A stretch of 64,000 bases of DNA, from positions 248,001-312,000 of the forward strand of contig QXEO01000433.1 in assembly GCA_007115705.1 (NCBI GenBank). Direction: 5' to 3'. Positions 32,657-45,470 of the stretch are shown here, one piece after another. The notes beneath the pieces are model-generated. The model saw only the letters and a list, made by a program, of their open reading frames with translations, was not told where the DNA came from and did no database searches. The position numbers and the translations under genes were made by a program. This DNA is from Dactylis glomerata. Taxonomy: Eukaryota; Streptophyta; Magnoliopsida; Poales; Poaceae. Numbering within the stretch: position 1 is the first letter of the stretch; the number at the start of each line of letters is the position of its first letter.

Positions 32657-34361
32657 TGATACGTCTCCAACGTATCTATAATTTTTGATGCTCCATGCTT
32701 GTTTTTACACCATTTGCCTACTGTTTCGTTACACTTCGTGGCACTTTTATGCATTTTCTGGAACTAACCTACTAACAAGTCGCCATAGTGCCAGTTCCCT
32801 GCTTTCTGCTATTTTTGTGTTTCAGAAGTGCTACAAAGGAAATATTCTCGGAATTGGACGAAACAAGTTCCTGAAGTCTTATTTTTCCCGGAAGCTTCCA
32901 AAGATCCGAAGAGGAGTCAGAGGGGGGCCACGAGGGACCCACACACCAGGGCGGCGCAGCCAGGCCCCTGGCCGCGCCCCCTATGTGTGAGAGCCCCTCG
33001 GTCCACCTCTGATGCTGCCCTTCGCCTATAAAGACCCCCCGACGGAAAAAACCTAAGTACCCGATCACTTTTCCAGAACACATCGCGATCCGCCGCCGCC
33101 GTCGACCCGAAGATCGGGAGGGTCCAGAAGCTCTTCCCGGCACCCTGTTGGAGAGGGGAATCGCCACCGGAGGTCTTCTTCATCGCCATGCTTGCCTCCG
33201 GAGCGATGAGTGAGTAGTCTACCTTGGACTATGGGTCCACAGCAGTAGCTAGATGGTTGTCTCCTCCACCATGTGCTTCATGTTTAGATCTCATGAGCTG
33301 CCCTACATGATTGAGATCACCGTTATGTAATTCTACATGTTTGGTTTGTTGGGATCCGATGAATATTGGTGTTATGATTGAGTTGCTATACTGAAATATA
33401 TCTTATGTTATCTCTATGTTGTTTATGATCTTGCATGCTCTCCGTTGTTAGTAGCTATCTTGGCCGAGTAGTTGCTAGTGACTCCAAGAGGGGGTATTTA
33501 TGCTCGATAGTGGGTTCATGCCTCTATTTAACCTGGGGGAGTGACAAAAACCTCTAAGGTTGTAGATGTGCTATTGCTACTAGAGAGAAAACAACATTCA
33601 TATGCTCAAGGGCATATGCTTTGTTTACATTACACACTTTGCTTAATGCAATTATCTATTGTTCGCAACTTAATACTCATGGGGTGTTCGGATGATATCC
33701 CCGTGGGTGGATTATTAGTCATAGATGCAGTTGGATGGAGGTCTATGTATTTTGTTGTAATGCCCAGATTAAATCGCATAGTGATCTTCTTGACATATCA
33801 CGTTTATCTTTATTCTATCAATTGCCCAACTGTAATTTGTTTACCCAGCATGTGTTATTTATCTTATGGAGAGACACCACTAGTGAACTGTGGACCCTGG
33901 TCCTATTTCCATCATATTGCTATCACCTGTTTACTTTACTCACACTGTTTACTTTACTCGCATACTTTCACTGTTTTCCGCTCGATACGCTCATATCCTT
34001 TGTTTCAAGCAAACCGGTGGGATTGACAACCTCATCGCAAGTTGGGAACAAAGTATTTGGTTGTGTTGTGTGCAGGTTCCACGTTGCTGCTCGCAAAGCA
34101 AAGCTTGGACGAGGCGCCATATATAAATTGTACGGAGCTGTCGCGAAGCTTGCAAGCATCACCTTCAGTCGTTTGTCTCTCCTCTCCTGAACGATAAACC
34201 TTGGTTTCTTAACTGAGGGAAAATCTTGCTGCTATATTCATCACACCTTCCTCTTGGGGTTCCCAACGGGCTGATCATCAACCAAGCATCAAGCTAATTT
34301 TCTGGCGCTGTTGCCGGGGATACAAAGAAGAAGAAGCTCCCACGTCAACTACACGCCAGCA
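32657..34361 (+). repeat. E1 3' LTR
   Basis: 1,705 bp, a few percent different from the 5' LTR by eye. Ends CGCCAGCA, then the duplication ACGAG. Confidence 0.92.
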
Positions 34362-34366
34362 ACGAG

Positions 34367-34627
34367 TATGCCCCCAACTATGTTCTAGATCTACCACCTC
34401 CTCTTCAGGCGACCACCGAAACTAGCCAAAGTTCCAAACCTAAGAAACATATACCCGCAAAGGTCACAACCTTCAACACCAAATCACCACCTAAAAAGAT
34501 GGTGTCATTCATCACTAAGGGCATATGTCCACTGATGGCGTTACATCATTACCACCGTGCGTCACTATGGTCAACAGAGCGAGATCCTAGCTCCCTTCTG
34601 CCTCCCACCCAACGAGCACTTCAACTA
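34367..34627 (+). other. Pre-insertion target sequence of E1, function unknown
   Basis: Continues the sequence interrupted at 26884. Joined across the duplication, a frame of about 70 codons stays open (TLDEYAPNY around the junction, then a Pro/Lys-rich stretch). No family is recognised, and chance is a fair explanation. Confidence 0.25.
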
Positions 34628-34751
34628 CTTCCTCCGTCCAAAAATAACTGATGTGAATTTGTCTAGATTCGTATGTATCTATATACTAAGACATGTCTAG
34701 ATACATGCAAATTTAAATGAACTCACATCACTTATTTTAAAACAGAGGTAA
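34628..34751. mobile_element. Stowaway-type MITE (Tc1/mariner), degenerate
   Basis: Left end CTTCCTCCGTCCAAAAATAA; right end CTTATTTTAAAACAGAGG(TAA), near-complementary, flanked by TA (34626-34627 and 34752-34753). The CTCCCTCCGT terminal sequence and TA target are the signature of Triticeae Stowaway MITEs. About 124 bp, folding as one hairpin. Confidence 0.85.
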
Positions 34752-34760
34752 TATAAAAGA

Positions 34761-36660
34761 CTAGCTGAATGCCCGTGCATTGCTATGGCCTACTCAAGTA
34801 TTTTTTACTGCAAATACAAATATATGCATGAAAATTCATGTCGAAATGGCCACATGAAATCCTAGCTGAATATTAGTACAGTTTTCAATACTATATTTCA
34901 ATAAACACTTTGTGGATCCTAGCTGAATATGGCAGATATTAACCTAAAACCTTACATATCAATGTATGGCAGAACCACACTGGTTGCACTAAAAAATTCA
35001 AAATGAAGTGAAAAATGTTGCATTCTTTCTCATCTCGTTTGAAAAATGATGATTGCAGCTTCACCTCTAGATTGGTTAGAATAAAAGACCAATATTTCAA
35101 CTTGTAGTGGACCTAGTGAATTGATTAAGTATTTCAAAATGAAGTGGGCCAGGTTCATGGTGTTTAGCAAAACCACATGGGTTGCAGTAATCATGCATAA
35201 TCTGATTGTGTGAAGTTGCCTATAATGTCATAACACGGTAACTAATCAAGGAGGGGGCAACGAACTTGGTCGAACCGGGGAGCTTAGCATCGGGTGCCTG
35301 AAAGAGTTCAAAGAGCTTGTTGTGCATCACAGCGGGCTACTACAACAGGCCCTAGACACATAATGGTGAAGAAATACATGGTGAGTAGCCTTCTCTGTTC
35401 TAGGTGCGCTCGTCTGGTGACAAGATGCCATGGACTCTTCTAGCTTCTGACACAGAGTGGTTTGATACATTGCATAGTTTAACATCAGCACCGACTGTGG
35501 CATGCATGGTGCGACCGTGTGTTAGGCACAACCACTTCACTGAGATGACACACGGCTTCATTGCTAAGGACCCATAATACGCCATTGCAAGGGAAGGAGA
35601 TTGCAAGAGAAGCTTCATTACCAGAGTTGGACGTTAACGGCAATCGCCTGCAGCGGTCGACACTGGTCAGGCTGATTGATGCCGCGTGACAATGACGGCG
35701 ACCAGCCTTCCGTGGACGACGACGCCGACCAGCCTTCCGTGGACGACGACGGCGACCAGTCTTGTCCTTGACGGCCCTGAATTTTCTATGATTTTCCCTT
35801 ATTTGGCTCATTGCTAGCCGTATTCGGCTCATTGCTAGCCGTATTAATGTCCCCGATTTTCCCTTATTTGGCTAATTGCTAGCCGTATTAATGTCTCTGA
35901 TTTCCCCTTATTTACTAATTGCTAGCCGTATTTGGCTCATTCCTATTATTCAGGCTATTTTTAGGCTGATTGCTTTACGCCTACGGTCTGTAGTCTGTGA
36001 TTCCGTTTGGGCTGATTTATCTTAGGGGCAAAATTGGAAGTCAAATGTTTTAATCAAAAGCGGCTTCACCATCACCAACTGGAATCCTATAGTAAAAAAG
36101 AAGATTATGGTAAACTGATCGACATACTCACTCACGAGAGAAAATAGCCCTTCATGTGCTCTACATCGTCCCTTTCTCACTTTTTTGTATGGTGCTTTTA
36201 TTTTATGACATTTTATTGCCTACATAACATAGGAAGTTATGAAGCTCTCGTACGATGTGAAAGCACACATCTATTGAAAATAGCAAGATATACTCCATGT
36301 GTTTCCGTTATTAAAACATTGAAACAACTATGCTTGGCAATATAAAAATCACCAAATAAGTAAAAGTAAAATATTCTGAGTTGTATGATACTACGTAAGT
36401 GTCTGTGCGTTGCTACAAGTGAACCATGGACCGCTTCCTCGATCAAATATACCATGTTTAGGGAGAGCGACAATCTACCAAGGATAGAAAACCCATGTGA
36501 TATTATACACTTTGACCAAACCAAGAGCATTGTTTCTTTGTGAGTCCAACCATACAAAGAATCTCTGTTGACCTAGGCGCTATGCTTGACCCACATAGTT
36601 TTAAAATGCTTATTTCTATAACTCCCTTCAATTCATATTACTTGCGGCTAATATGATCTT
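34761..36660 (-). mobile_element. Probable Helitron (minus orientation), 3' end at 34761, 5' end not found
   Basis: On the minus strand the sequence ends CCATAGCAATGCACGGGC, then ATTCAGCTAG and T. This is a degenerate GC hairpin about 10 nt before CTAG, followed by T, as expected of plant Helitron 3' ends. No Rep/helicase is present. The right limit is a guess, placed before the LINE 3' end. The interior includes two short tandem arrays (35685-35765 and 35785-35945). Confidence 0.5.
35685..35945. repeat. Two adjacent short tandem arrays
   Basis: First, about 30-bp units of GACCAGCCTTCCGTGGACGA (35695-35760). Second, units with ATTGCTAGCCGTATT and GATTTTCCCTTATTTGGCT (35785-35945), four copies of GCTAGCCGTATT. 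No coding potential. Confidence 0.85.
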
Positions 36661-36680
36661 GCATATTTAGTGTCTAGATA

Positions 36681-37515
36681 TTTTTTTAATAAAGGGAATT
36701 TATTAATATCGAGAGATACCAATTACATCCAGCCTCTCCAACTACACAATACCCTAATGGCAGTACGGATGGACCCAGCCAAAAAAGAAAAAGAAACTAA
36801 GAAAAGAAAAGACCCACTACAATATTCTAGCCCTAGCAGCAACAATACATCCACCACCAAGGTAACACCTGAACTCCAGGCTCTCCAAAAGCGACGCCTT
36901 CAAGAAGGAAACAATGCATAAGCGCCATCGTCGCTCGATCAAAGATCTTGGGTTTTCACCCTGAAGATAGTCTTCGCCCTCAAAACAATGCCTTCAACAA
37001 GGACATTGCTAGGCACAACCAATTAAGGCCAGACCTTGGATTTTCACCCTGAAAGGCAAGACTTTGAACTTCACCAGTGCTGCCGCCCCCACTTTCATAT
37101 TGCTGCTATGAAGCCCAAAACACCAAGCAAGTCCCTTGCAGAGACTCGAACCTCCATTGCTAGTCCTCCAATCTGGCCTTCATGATATTCTCCATCTCTG
37201 ACTTCACCATGGACCAAAAGTCACCTGATGGCAACAAAGAACAGAGCTTCGTGCCACTCCCTCTAAAACCAAACGGTCAGAATAGGGTGCACACGACCGA
37301 ATACCACCCGATCCAGCAAACTCAGACATATGACTGTTACATTCGCCGGTGGAGCCTTCGGAAACTCCCCTCTCCGACCAGATCAAGAAGGACCGGCTTC
37401 GGAAAGTCTTCATTTTCGCACAAGAGGAACCCTAGGTCAACCAACCTCCCATCCAGCATTGGTCGAGCTGCGTTGGCACAGATCTTCAGAGACGAGGATG
37501 TTCGCCGGCACAGGG
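36681..37515 (-). mobile_element. LINE (non-LTR retrotransposon) 3' end, minus strand
   Basis: Read on the minus strand the stretch ends ATTAATAAATTCCCTTTATT plus an A-run (T7 at 36681-36687), a 3' terminus typical of grass LINEs. Upstream there is 3'-UTR-like sequence with no RT. It is cut at 37516 by element F. The exact 5' limit is uncertain. Confidence 0.55.
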
Positions 37516-38014
37516 TGACGAGGGTTAACTCGACAAATGTCCTAGCAGAAGGACTAAGGATCGGGGGAATAGGGCGTCGGATGAACTCGAAGGTAAAGAT
37601 CAGTCAAACAAGGTGTGTATCGAGAATAAACGTGGTGTTCAACTTGCCTTACTCTCAATCTGTCCCAGACCGGCCTCTCCTGGACCCTATATATAGGTGG
37701 CCAGGTCTCAAGGAACCGGTCGGGTCCGATACATATCACAATATCAATATACGACATGGACTCGTACTTCGACTATGATTACACTTGGGCCTAACTTAAC
37801 GGGCCTCAGGGGTACTCAAGTAACGGGCTCTATTATCTATACCCTTGTCAATAGCCCCCGAGATTCTACCAGAATTGTAGATTCGGGTTGAATCTCAAAT
37901 CTTCATATCTTAGACTTGATCAATCTTTTGACTTCTTCTTCTCCCTGTACTCAGTTAAATAGTTTTCATTATATTATCTCGCAAGGGGTTTTGGTTAACA
38001 AGCCTGACAACTGT
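37516..38014 (-). mobile_element. Element F, left copy: 3' LTR (37516-37850) and short internal piece, minus orientation
   Basis: On the minus strand the 335-bp LTR begins TGACAAGGGTATAG (37850) and ends GTTAACCCTCGTCA (37516). It is preceded by a PPT-like CTCGGGGGCTAT. TATATATAGGGTCC (about 37690) is its TATA box. The internal part (37851-38014) matches 53431-53617 in inverted orientation. It breaks where E3 begins. Confidence 0.85.
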
Positions 38015-38396
38015 TGATACATCTCAAACGTATCTATAATTTTTAATGCTCCATGCTTGTTTTTACACAATTTGCTTAGTGTTTTGTTACACTTTGTGGC
38101 GTTTTTATGCATTTTCCAGAATTAACCTATTAACAAGATGCCATAGTGCCAGTTCCCTGTTTTCTGCTATTTTTGTGTTTCAAAAAAGTTACACAGGAAA
38201 TATTCTCAGAATTGGACAAAACAAAAGCCTAACATCCCAATATTAAACGAAGCTTCTAGAGGACCGAAGAGGAGACGGAGCCGAGCCAGAGGGTGGCCTC
38301 ACCACCAGGGGGCGCGGCCCAGGGCCTGGCTACGCCGCCCTATGGTGAGGGCCCCCTAGTCCACTTCTGACGCTGCCCCTTCACCTATAAAGACCC
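38015..38396 (+). repeat. E3 5' LTR, first part (interrupted by E2)
   Basis: Starts TGATACATCTCAAACG and runs to CACCTATAAAGACCC, where E2 is inserted. It continues at 45471. The combined LTR is about 1,643 bp. Confidence 0.9.
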
Positions 38397-40076
38397 TGAT
38401 ACGTCTCAAACATATCTATAATTTTTGATGCTCCATGCTTGTTTTTACACCATTTGCTTAGTGTTTCGTTACACTTCGTGGCATTTTTATGCATTTTCTG
38501 GAACTAACCTATTAACGAGATGCCACAGTGCCAGTTCCCTGTTTTCTGCTATTTTTGTGTTTCAGAAAAGTTACACAAGAAATATTCTCGGAATTGGACG
38601 AAACAAAAGCCGAACATCCAGAAATTTACCGAAGCTTCTAGAGAACCGAAGAGGAGATGGAAAGGAGCCAGGGGGCGGCTTCACCACCAGGGGGCGTGGC
38701 CCAGGGCCTGGCCGCGCCGCCCTATGGTGAGGGCCCCCTGGTCCACTTCTGATGCTGCCCCTCCACCTATAAAGACCCCCCGACGGGAAAAACCTAAACA
38801 CCTGATCACTTTTCCAGAAACATATCGCGATCCGCCGCCGTCGTCGACCCGAGATCGGGAGGGTCCAGAAGCTCTTCCCAGCACCCTGCCGGAGAGGGGA
38901 ATCGCCACCGAAGGTCTTCTTCATCGCCATGCTTGCCTCCGGCGTGATGAGTGAGTAGTCTACCTTGGACTATGGGTCCATACCAGTAGCTAGATGGTTG
39001 TCTTCTCCACCATGTGCTTCATGTTTAGATCTCGTGAGCTGCCTTACATGATCGAGATCACCGTTATGTAATTCTACATGTTGTGTTTGTTGGGATCCGA
39101 TGAATATTGGTGTTATGATTGAGTTGATGTGCTGAATATTATCTTATGTTATCTCTATGTTGTTTATGATCTTGCATGCTCTCTGTTGTTAGTAGCTATC
39201 TTGGCCGAGTAGATACTAGTAACTCCAAGAGGGGGTATTTATGCTCGATAGTTAGGTTCATGCCTCTATTTAATCTAGGGGAGTGACAGAAACCTCTAAG
39301 GTTGTAGATGTGCTGTTGCCACTAGGGAGAAAACAACATTCTTATGTCCAAGGACATATGCTTTGTTTACATTACACACTTTGCTTAATGCAGTTATCTG
39401 TTATTCGCAACTTAATACTTGTGGAGTTCTCGGATTGATTCGCCACAAGTGGATTATTAGTCATAGATGCAGTTGGATGGTGGTCTATGTATCTTGTTGT
39501 AATGCCCAGAGTAAATCTCATAGTGATCCTCTCGACATATTCATGTTATTTTTATTCTATCAATTGCCCAACTATAATTTGTTTACCCAGCATGTGTTAT
39601 TTTATCTTATGGAGAGACACCACTAGTGAACTGTGGACCCCGGTCCTATTTCCTTTACATTGCTAACACCTGTTTACTTTACTCGCACTGTTTACTTTAC
39701 TCACATACTACTATTGTTTTCCACTCAATACGCTCATTCCTTTGTTTACAGCAAACCGGTGAGATTGACAAACTCATCGTAAGTTGGGAACAAAGTACTT
39801 GGTTGTGTTGTGTGCAGGTTCCGCGTTGCATCTGGCAAAGCAAAGCACTGGACGAGGCACCCTATAAATTGTCCGGAGCTATCGCGAAGCTAGCAAGCAT
39901 CACCTTCTGGAGTATTGGCTTTTTCCTACTGGATTGATAACCTTGGTTTCATAACTGAGGGAAAACTTGCTGCTATATTTATCAAACCTTCTCTTGGGGT
40001 TTCCAACTGGCCGGTCATTTACATCATCAACTACATGCCAACAAGTTTTATGGCACCATTCAACACCACGCCATCA
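38397..40076 (+). repeat. E2 5' LTR
   Basis: TGATACGTCTCAAACAT...CGCCATCA. TATA box CCTATAAAGACCC near 38766. Near its end (about 40046) a degenerate PBS-like TTTTATGGCACCATT precedes the true PBS by about 40 bp. Confidence 0.93.
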
Positions 40077-40351
40077 ACAAGTTTTCTGGCGCCGTTGCCG
40101 GGGAAAAAGAAGACTTCTGCAAGGGGAGTTTCGCAGGCACATCCTTTACTTTGCTTTAAGTTTTGCTTTTACTTTATTTCTACTTGCTTCATTTTATCAA
40201 AAACACAAAAAAATTAGTATCCTTTATAGTTGTTACTTTATTACTTCTAGTTCATTATGTTGTTCCCTAAGTACATTTTGGAGGATCTCTCAGTAGGTAG
40301 TGGTTCTATTATTGGGAAAAGTAACATCAAGAGTTCTTTAATCATATTAGT

Positions 40352-40849
40352 ATGCATAAAGATGTTGAGGAAAAGTCTTTGGCTGAGCTTGCTCCTAGTT
40401 ATGAAGTTGCTTCTGCTTATTTAGTTCACATGTTGGAAGCTAGGTTTGCTAACCTTAATCCTTTTATGCAATACATGTTTCTTAAGCTTCATGATATTGA
40501 GGATTCCAAAAAGAAAGCTTTTATCTTGGAAACTTTGCGCATAGAATTTAAAGATGTTGCCATTGAAGCTAGGAAAGTTCTTAAGCGTTTTAATAAGCTT
40601 GGCTCGCATATAAAGGTTATTAGTATAAACAATGAGGGAACCAAAATACCAATACCTAGCAAACTCTTGGGATTGTATGAAGCTTTTGAAAATCATTTTG
40701 ATTGGATCTGTCCCAAAAATCTTTTTAGTGAATTGAGTGAACCAAAGCGTGATCACAAGGGGTCTTCAAAAACTTATGTGGATGAAATACAATGCCTTAT
40801 TGAAAAGACTTCTGCAGTTGATCTTAATGCTTCTTTTGAAAATACTTGA
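40352..40849 (+). CDS. E2 ORF, 165 aa, unknown function, homologous to the E5 ORF
   Basis: Starts MHKDVEEKSLAELAPSYEVA. The first 90 residues are about 86% identical by eye to the E5 protein (63334), mostly conservative changes; the C-terminal 60 residues are more diverged. It is rich in Glu/Lys/Leu, probably helical, with no zinc knuckle or enzyme motif. In E2 the frame originally began about 30 codons upstream (MLFPKYILEDLSVGSGSII at about 40258), but a 1-nt deletion near 40330 separates the two. It sits where gag is in E3 and could be a derived structural protein or a passenger. Not recognised. Confidence 0.6.
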   Translation: MHKDVEEKSLAELAPSYEVASAYLVHMLEARFANLNPFMQYMFLKLHDIEDSKKKAFILETLRIEFKDVAIEARKVLKRFNKLGSHIKVISINNEGTKIPIPSKLLGLYEAFENHFDWICPKNLFSELSEPKRDHKGSSKTYVDEIQCLIEKTSAVDLNASFENT

Positions 40850-40865
40850 TTCGCACTTTCTGCAC

Positions 40866-43786
40866 CTAGCTCAAAGGCGTTAAAGAAAAGCACTCTTGGG
40901 AGATAACCCAATGTTTTTACTTTCAGTTCTTTTTCTTTTATTTGAGTCTTGGAAGTTATTACCGCTGTAATAACCTCTCCTTATAATTTTTATTTTGTTT
41001 TTGTGCCAAGAGAAGCCTCTAATTTGAGTGAGGTAAGATTTGGGGATGTTGCTGTCCTGAAACAGATTTTGGTGCTACACTGTAAAAATTCGTGAAAATT
41101 CTCAGTATATCGTTTGGACCTGCGATTTCTTGTGCATATGCCCCAGGTTATATCCAAACTTTCATTAGTTTAACACTTTTTGATTTGAGTAACAGAAAAC
41201 CCTCTAAAAATTCGACCTTTGTCAGCTATTCTGTTTTGATAGATTTTTGCCAATATTTGTGTTTGCCGCTCGATCGCTTTCTTTTTGAGTTCTTTTGATC
41301 ACGGAACTTTTGGGGAAGTTGCTACAGTAGTATATGCTTTATATGTGGTGGTTTTGAGTTGAAACCTGAAGCAAAAGGGGTTGATTCATTGTTATGCTTA
41401 CACTAATGTTGCTAATAGAATTGTGTTGAGTTTTGTATGAAGGAAGTTTTCAAGTGTAGGGATTGGAGAATGATGAGATGAGTTGAAGAATGGACAAAAG
41501 CTCAAGCTTGGGGATGCCCACGCACACCAAGAAATATCCAAGAGGTACAAGCGTCAAAGCTTGGGGATGCCCCCGAGGCACCCCTTCTTCATCGGCAAAA
41601 ATCAGGTCACCTTTCAACACACTATATTTTTATTGCTTCATGCACTATGCGTTTTTCTTGGAGCGTCGGTTGTTTTAGTTTTCAGTTTTGTTTAGTTTAG
41701 TTTTTTCTGCAATAAATGGTTGGACCCCAACAAATTTCTTTTGGAGAAGTTGCCTTGCTTTTCATTTGCCAAGAACACTCCGTTTTTCACTCTTATCGTT
41801 TCAACGGGTGTTCTCTTTTTCTGCTACTGCGTTTATTTTTCATTTTTTGCCTTGAATTGTGTTCAGATCTTGTTATATCTTTGCATCAAGGTGTATTTTG
41901 ACCTCTGGTCCATGTTGGTTTTCATCAAAAGAGTTGTTTCAAAAAAGTTTGAATGGTGTTGGAAAAGAGAAAAAGCTCTATGCAAAAAAAAGTGGTACAA
42001 AAGGAGCTTGTGTAGACTGCGGCCTAGGCTTTTGCATATCGTGCTTGATGTCTTTTTGATAGTATGCTTAGTGGTTTTGCTGTAGCATGACTTGTCTCAA
42101 ATGACTAAGATTGCTTAATGAGCCTTTGAAAAAATCATGCGTTGTTTTAATTATTTGGAAGCATTATTTTGGTTTTCTCCTTGATGCTTTATTTGGGTTG
42201 ACTTGGCGCATGCTCACACATGTTTGACTCATACAAAGTCGCCATAGACTCTATGATCATTTAGTTTTTGACTTTTGATGCCATCTTATGCTTCTTTTAA
42301 TGTCGCTTTGTCGCTTTGCATGATTATGGCTATTATTGCTTTCTTAGTTGGTCGCTCCCAGTCTTTTGCTAGCCCTCATTTTGCACTGAGTATGAGCTCT
42401 ACTCGTGTATCCAACTCCTAAAAACCAAGTTATTCCAATGTGTCCACCATACATAACTATTAGCAATTTGCTATTCCAAATTACATTTGACTTGCTTTTA
42501 TCTATCCTTCAAATTAAACTCTTTTTGGTGTTATGCAAAAATTGGTCAGTAAAGCTCTCACGAACCTGATGGCACACTTTACTTTTCTCGTTCTTAAAAA
42601 TTTGATATTGTGGCTCTCTTATGATGAGTTGTTATGCTTGCAAGTTGTAAGTTGGAAATTAGCCCGGCCATGTCGTCATGGGGCAAGCTCTCAACATTGC
42701 ACAATCTTTCATTTGAGTTGATATCGTGATCTTTTGTTTATGGATACTCGCGATGTGAAATAAGTTGGGAATCTTGTGGGATCATGGAGTTCTTATATGT
42801 GTTAGGGAAATGCCTGGGCCACTAATCTAAGCCATGCATAATTCATGGTGGAAATTTACAGCATGCCCATAGTGGACATTCGATGATGCATCTCACAATA
42901 AAAAGCTATACCAATGGTAAATAAAAGAGATGTCGAGGTGTTCATTGTCTGTTTGTCTTGTCATTTTGTTGTGGGCTTATTCCATGTCATCGGGCAGGAG
43001 GTACCCCGTTGGTGGTTCTCGATGATACACATATATTTACAATGACAAGAGCCTGCTTGGGACTCTAAGTTGAGTAGCATGAGGTTTGGGTATTCGTACT
43101 TCATGGGACACGAGGTTTTTAACCTATGATTTGTCAAGCATATGCTTCATAATTGTACTCGCATTAACTCTAACCATTCAAGATGCTTATGATGGGGGCC
43201 ATGAGAGCTCAAAGCTAGTAAGTACCATAATTTTTGAAGGTTTATAAAACTCGCAATCACTGCTTCCCTCCGTGAAGGGCCTTTCTTTTACTTTTATGCT
43301 GAGTCTCCACCTTCTATCTTTATGCACCGTCTAAGAGAGCATAGTTGTCATTCTGAGTATAATGTGCATTGTCCCAAAGTTTTAATTGATTGATTCATGA
43401 TGTTGGTTTCACTTGTTCTTAAATTATTTGTATCTAGTCGCCCTCTTAAACTTGAAGGTGTCCTATGCATTTATGTTTTGCTCTCTCATGAAGGACAAGC
43501 TGAAAACTATTTGTATGTTTTTCCATATGATTTGAATACACGTTTGACTTTCATTGTTTCATTTTCATGATCTTTCGTTTGTGTTCTTTTTCATGTTATA
43601 ACATGGTTGCTAAGTTTCTTCTATCAAGATTATATCTTTCATGCCCATGTTTTAAGTTCTTTTGATCCCAGCGCACAACGCTTACATATATGGTCAAGAT
43701 TGTGTAGGTGCATGTCACCTCAAAAATTATTTCTTTTGTTATCACTTACCTACTCGAGGGCGAGCAGGAGTTAAGCTTGGGGATGC
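40866..43786 (+). other. E2 3' internal region, non-coding, with PPT
   Basis: Closely parallels 29741-32656 of E1: starts CCTAGCTCAAAGGCGTTAAA, contains two AAGCTTGGGGATGCCC motifs at about 41503 and 41558, and ends in the PPT. No supported ORF. Confidence 0.75.
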
Positions 43787-45465
43787 TGATACGTCTCAAA
43801 TGTATCTATAATTTTTGATGCTCCATGCTTGTTTTTACACCATTTGCTTAGTGTTTTGTTACACTTTGTGGTATTTTTATTCATTTCCAGAACTAACCTA
43901 TTAACGAGATGCCACAGTGCCAGTTCCCTGTTTTCTGCTGTTTTTGTGTTTCAGAAAAGTTACACAGCAAATATTCTCGGAATTGGACGAAACAAAAGCC
44001 GAACATCCAGAAATTTACCGAAGCTTCCAGAGAACCGAAGAGGAGATGGAAAGGAGCCAGGAGGCGGCTTCACCACCAGGGGGCGCGGCCCAGGGCCTGG
44101 CCGCACCGCCCTATGGTGAGGGCCCCCTGGTCCACTTCTGACACTGCCCCTTCGCCTATAAAGACCCCCCGATGGGAAAAACCTAAACACCCGATCACTT
44201 TTCCAGAAACACATCGCGATCCGCCACCGTCATCGACCCGAGATAGGGAGGGTCTAGAAGCTCTTCCCGGCACCCTGCTGGAGAGGGGAATCCCCACCAG
44301 AGGTCTTCTTCATCGCCATGCTTGCCTCCAGCGCGATGAGTGAGTAGTCTACCATGGACTATGGGTCCATAGCAGTAGCTAGATGGTTGTCTTCTCCACC
44401 ATGTGCTTCATGTTTAGATCTCGTGAGCTGCCTTACATGATCGAGATCACCGTTATGTAATTCTACATGTTGTGTTTGTTGGGATCCGATGAATATTGGT
44501 GTTATGATTGAGTTGATGTGCTGAATATTATCTTATGTTATCTCTATGTTGTTTATGATCTTGCATGCTCTCCGTTGTTAGTAGCTATCTTGGCCGAGTA
44601 GATACTAGTAACTCCAAGAGGGGGTATTTATGCTCGATAGTTGGGTTCATGCCTCTATTTAATCTGGGGGAGTGACAGAAACCTCTAAGGTTGTAGATGT
44701 GCTGTTGCCACTACGAAGAAAACAACATTCTTATGTCCAAGGACATATGCTTTGTTTACATTACACACTTTGCTTAATGCAGTTATCTGTTGTTCGCAAC
44801 TTAATACTTGTGGAGTTCTCGGATTGATTCGCCACAAGTGGATTATTAGTCATAGATGCAGTTGGATGGCGGTCTATGTATCTTGTTGTAATGCCCAGAG
44901 TAAATCTCATAGTGATCCTCTCGACATATTCACGTTATCTTTATTCTATCAATTGCCCAACTGTAATTTGTTTACCCAGCATGTGTTATTTTATCTTATG
45001 GAGAGACACCACTAGTGAACTGTGGACCCCGGTCCTATTTCCTTTACATTGCTAGCACCTCTTTACTTTACTCGCACTGTTTACTTTACTCGCATACTAC
45101 TATTGTTTTCCACTCGATACGCTCATTACTTTGTTTACAGCAAACCGGTGAGATTGACAACCTCATCGTAAGTTGGGAACAAAGTACTTGGTTATGTTGT
45201 CTGCAGGTTCTGCGTTGCAGTTGGCAAAGCAAAGCACTGGATGAGGCACCCTATAAATTGTCCGGACCTGTCGCAAAGCTAGCAAGCATCACCTTCTGGA
45301 GTATTGGCTTTTTCCTACTGGATTGATAACCTTGGTTTCATAACTGAGGGAAAACTTGCTTCTATATTCATCAAACCTTCTCTTGGGGTTTCCAACTGGC
45401 CGGTCATTTACATCATCAACTACACGCCAACAAGTTTTCAGGCACCATTCAACACCGCGCCATCA
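43787..45465 (+). repeat. E2 3' LTR
   Basis: 1,679 bp, ends CGCGCCATCA followed by GACCC. Confidence 0.93.
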
Positions 45466-45470
45466 GACCC

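Larger units (their letters stand above)
26885..34361 (+). mobile_element. E1: complete non-autonomous LTR retrotransposon, 1.7-kb LTRs, TSD ACGAG
   Basis: LTRs 26885-28590 (1,706 bp) and 32657-34361 (1,705 bp) begin TGATACGTCTCC and end CGCCAGCA. The perfect duplication ACGAG is at 26880-26884 and 34362-34366. A PBS matching tRNA-Asp follows the 5' LTR; the PPT TTAAGCTTGGGGATGC precedes the 3' LTR. The 4.1 kb interior has one ORF (28792-29625) and no gag, protease, RT or integrase. LTR type, PBS and the related E3 gag suggest a Ty3/gypsy lineage (wheat Sabrina-like is possible, not verified). It would need proteins from a relative. Confidence 0.93.
38397..45465 (+). mobile_element. E2: complete non-autonomous LTR retrotransposon inserted in the E3 LTR, TSD GACCC
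   Basis: LTRs 38397-40076 (1,680 bp) and 43787-45465 (1,679 bp), perfect duplication GACCC (38392-38396 and 45466-45470). PBS TCTGGCGCCGTTGCCGGGGA at about 40084; PPT TTAAGCTTGGGGATGC just before 43787. The one clear ORF, 40352-40849, is shared with E5. The insertion point is seven bases after the TATA box core of the host LTR. Confidence 0.94.

Noticed and set aside
34367..34627. Host exon interrupted by E1
   Set aside because: A frame is open across the repaired junction but is short, Pro/Lys-rich and unlike any family I know. Kept only as a low-confidence note.
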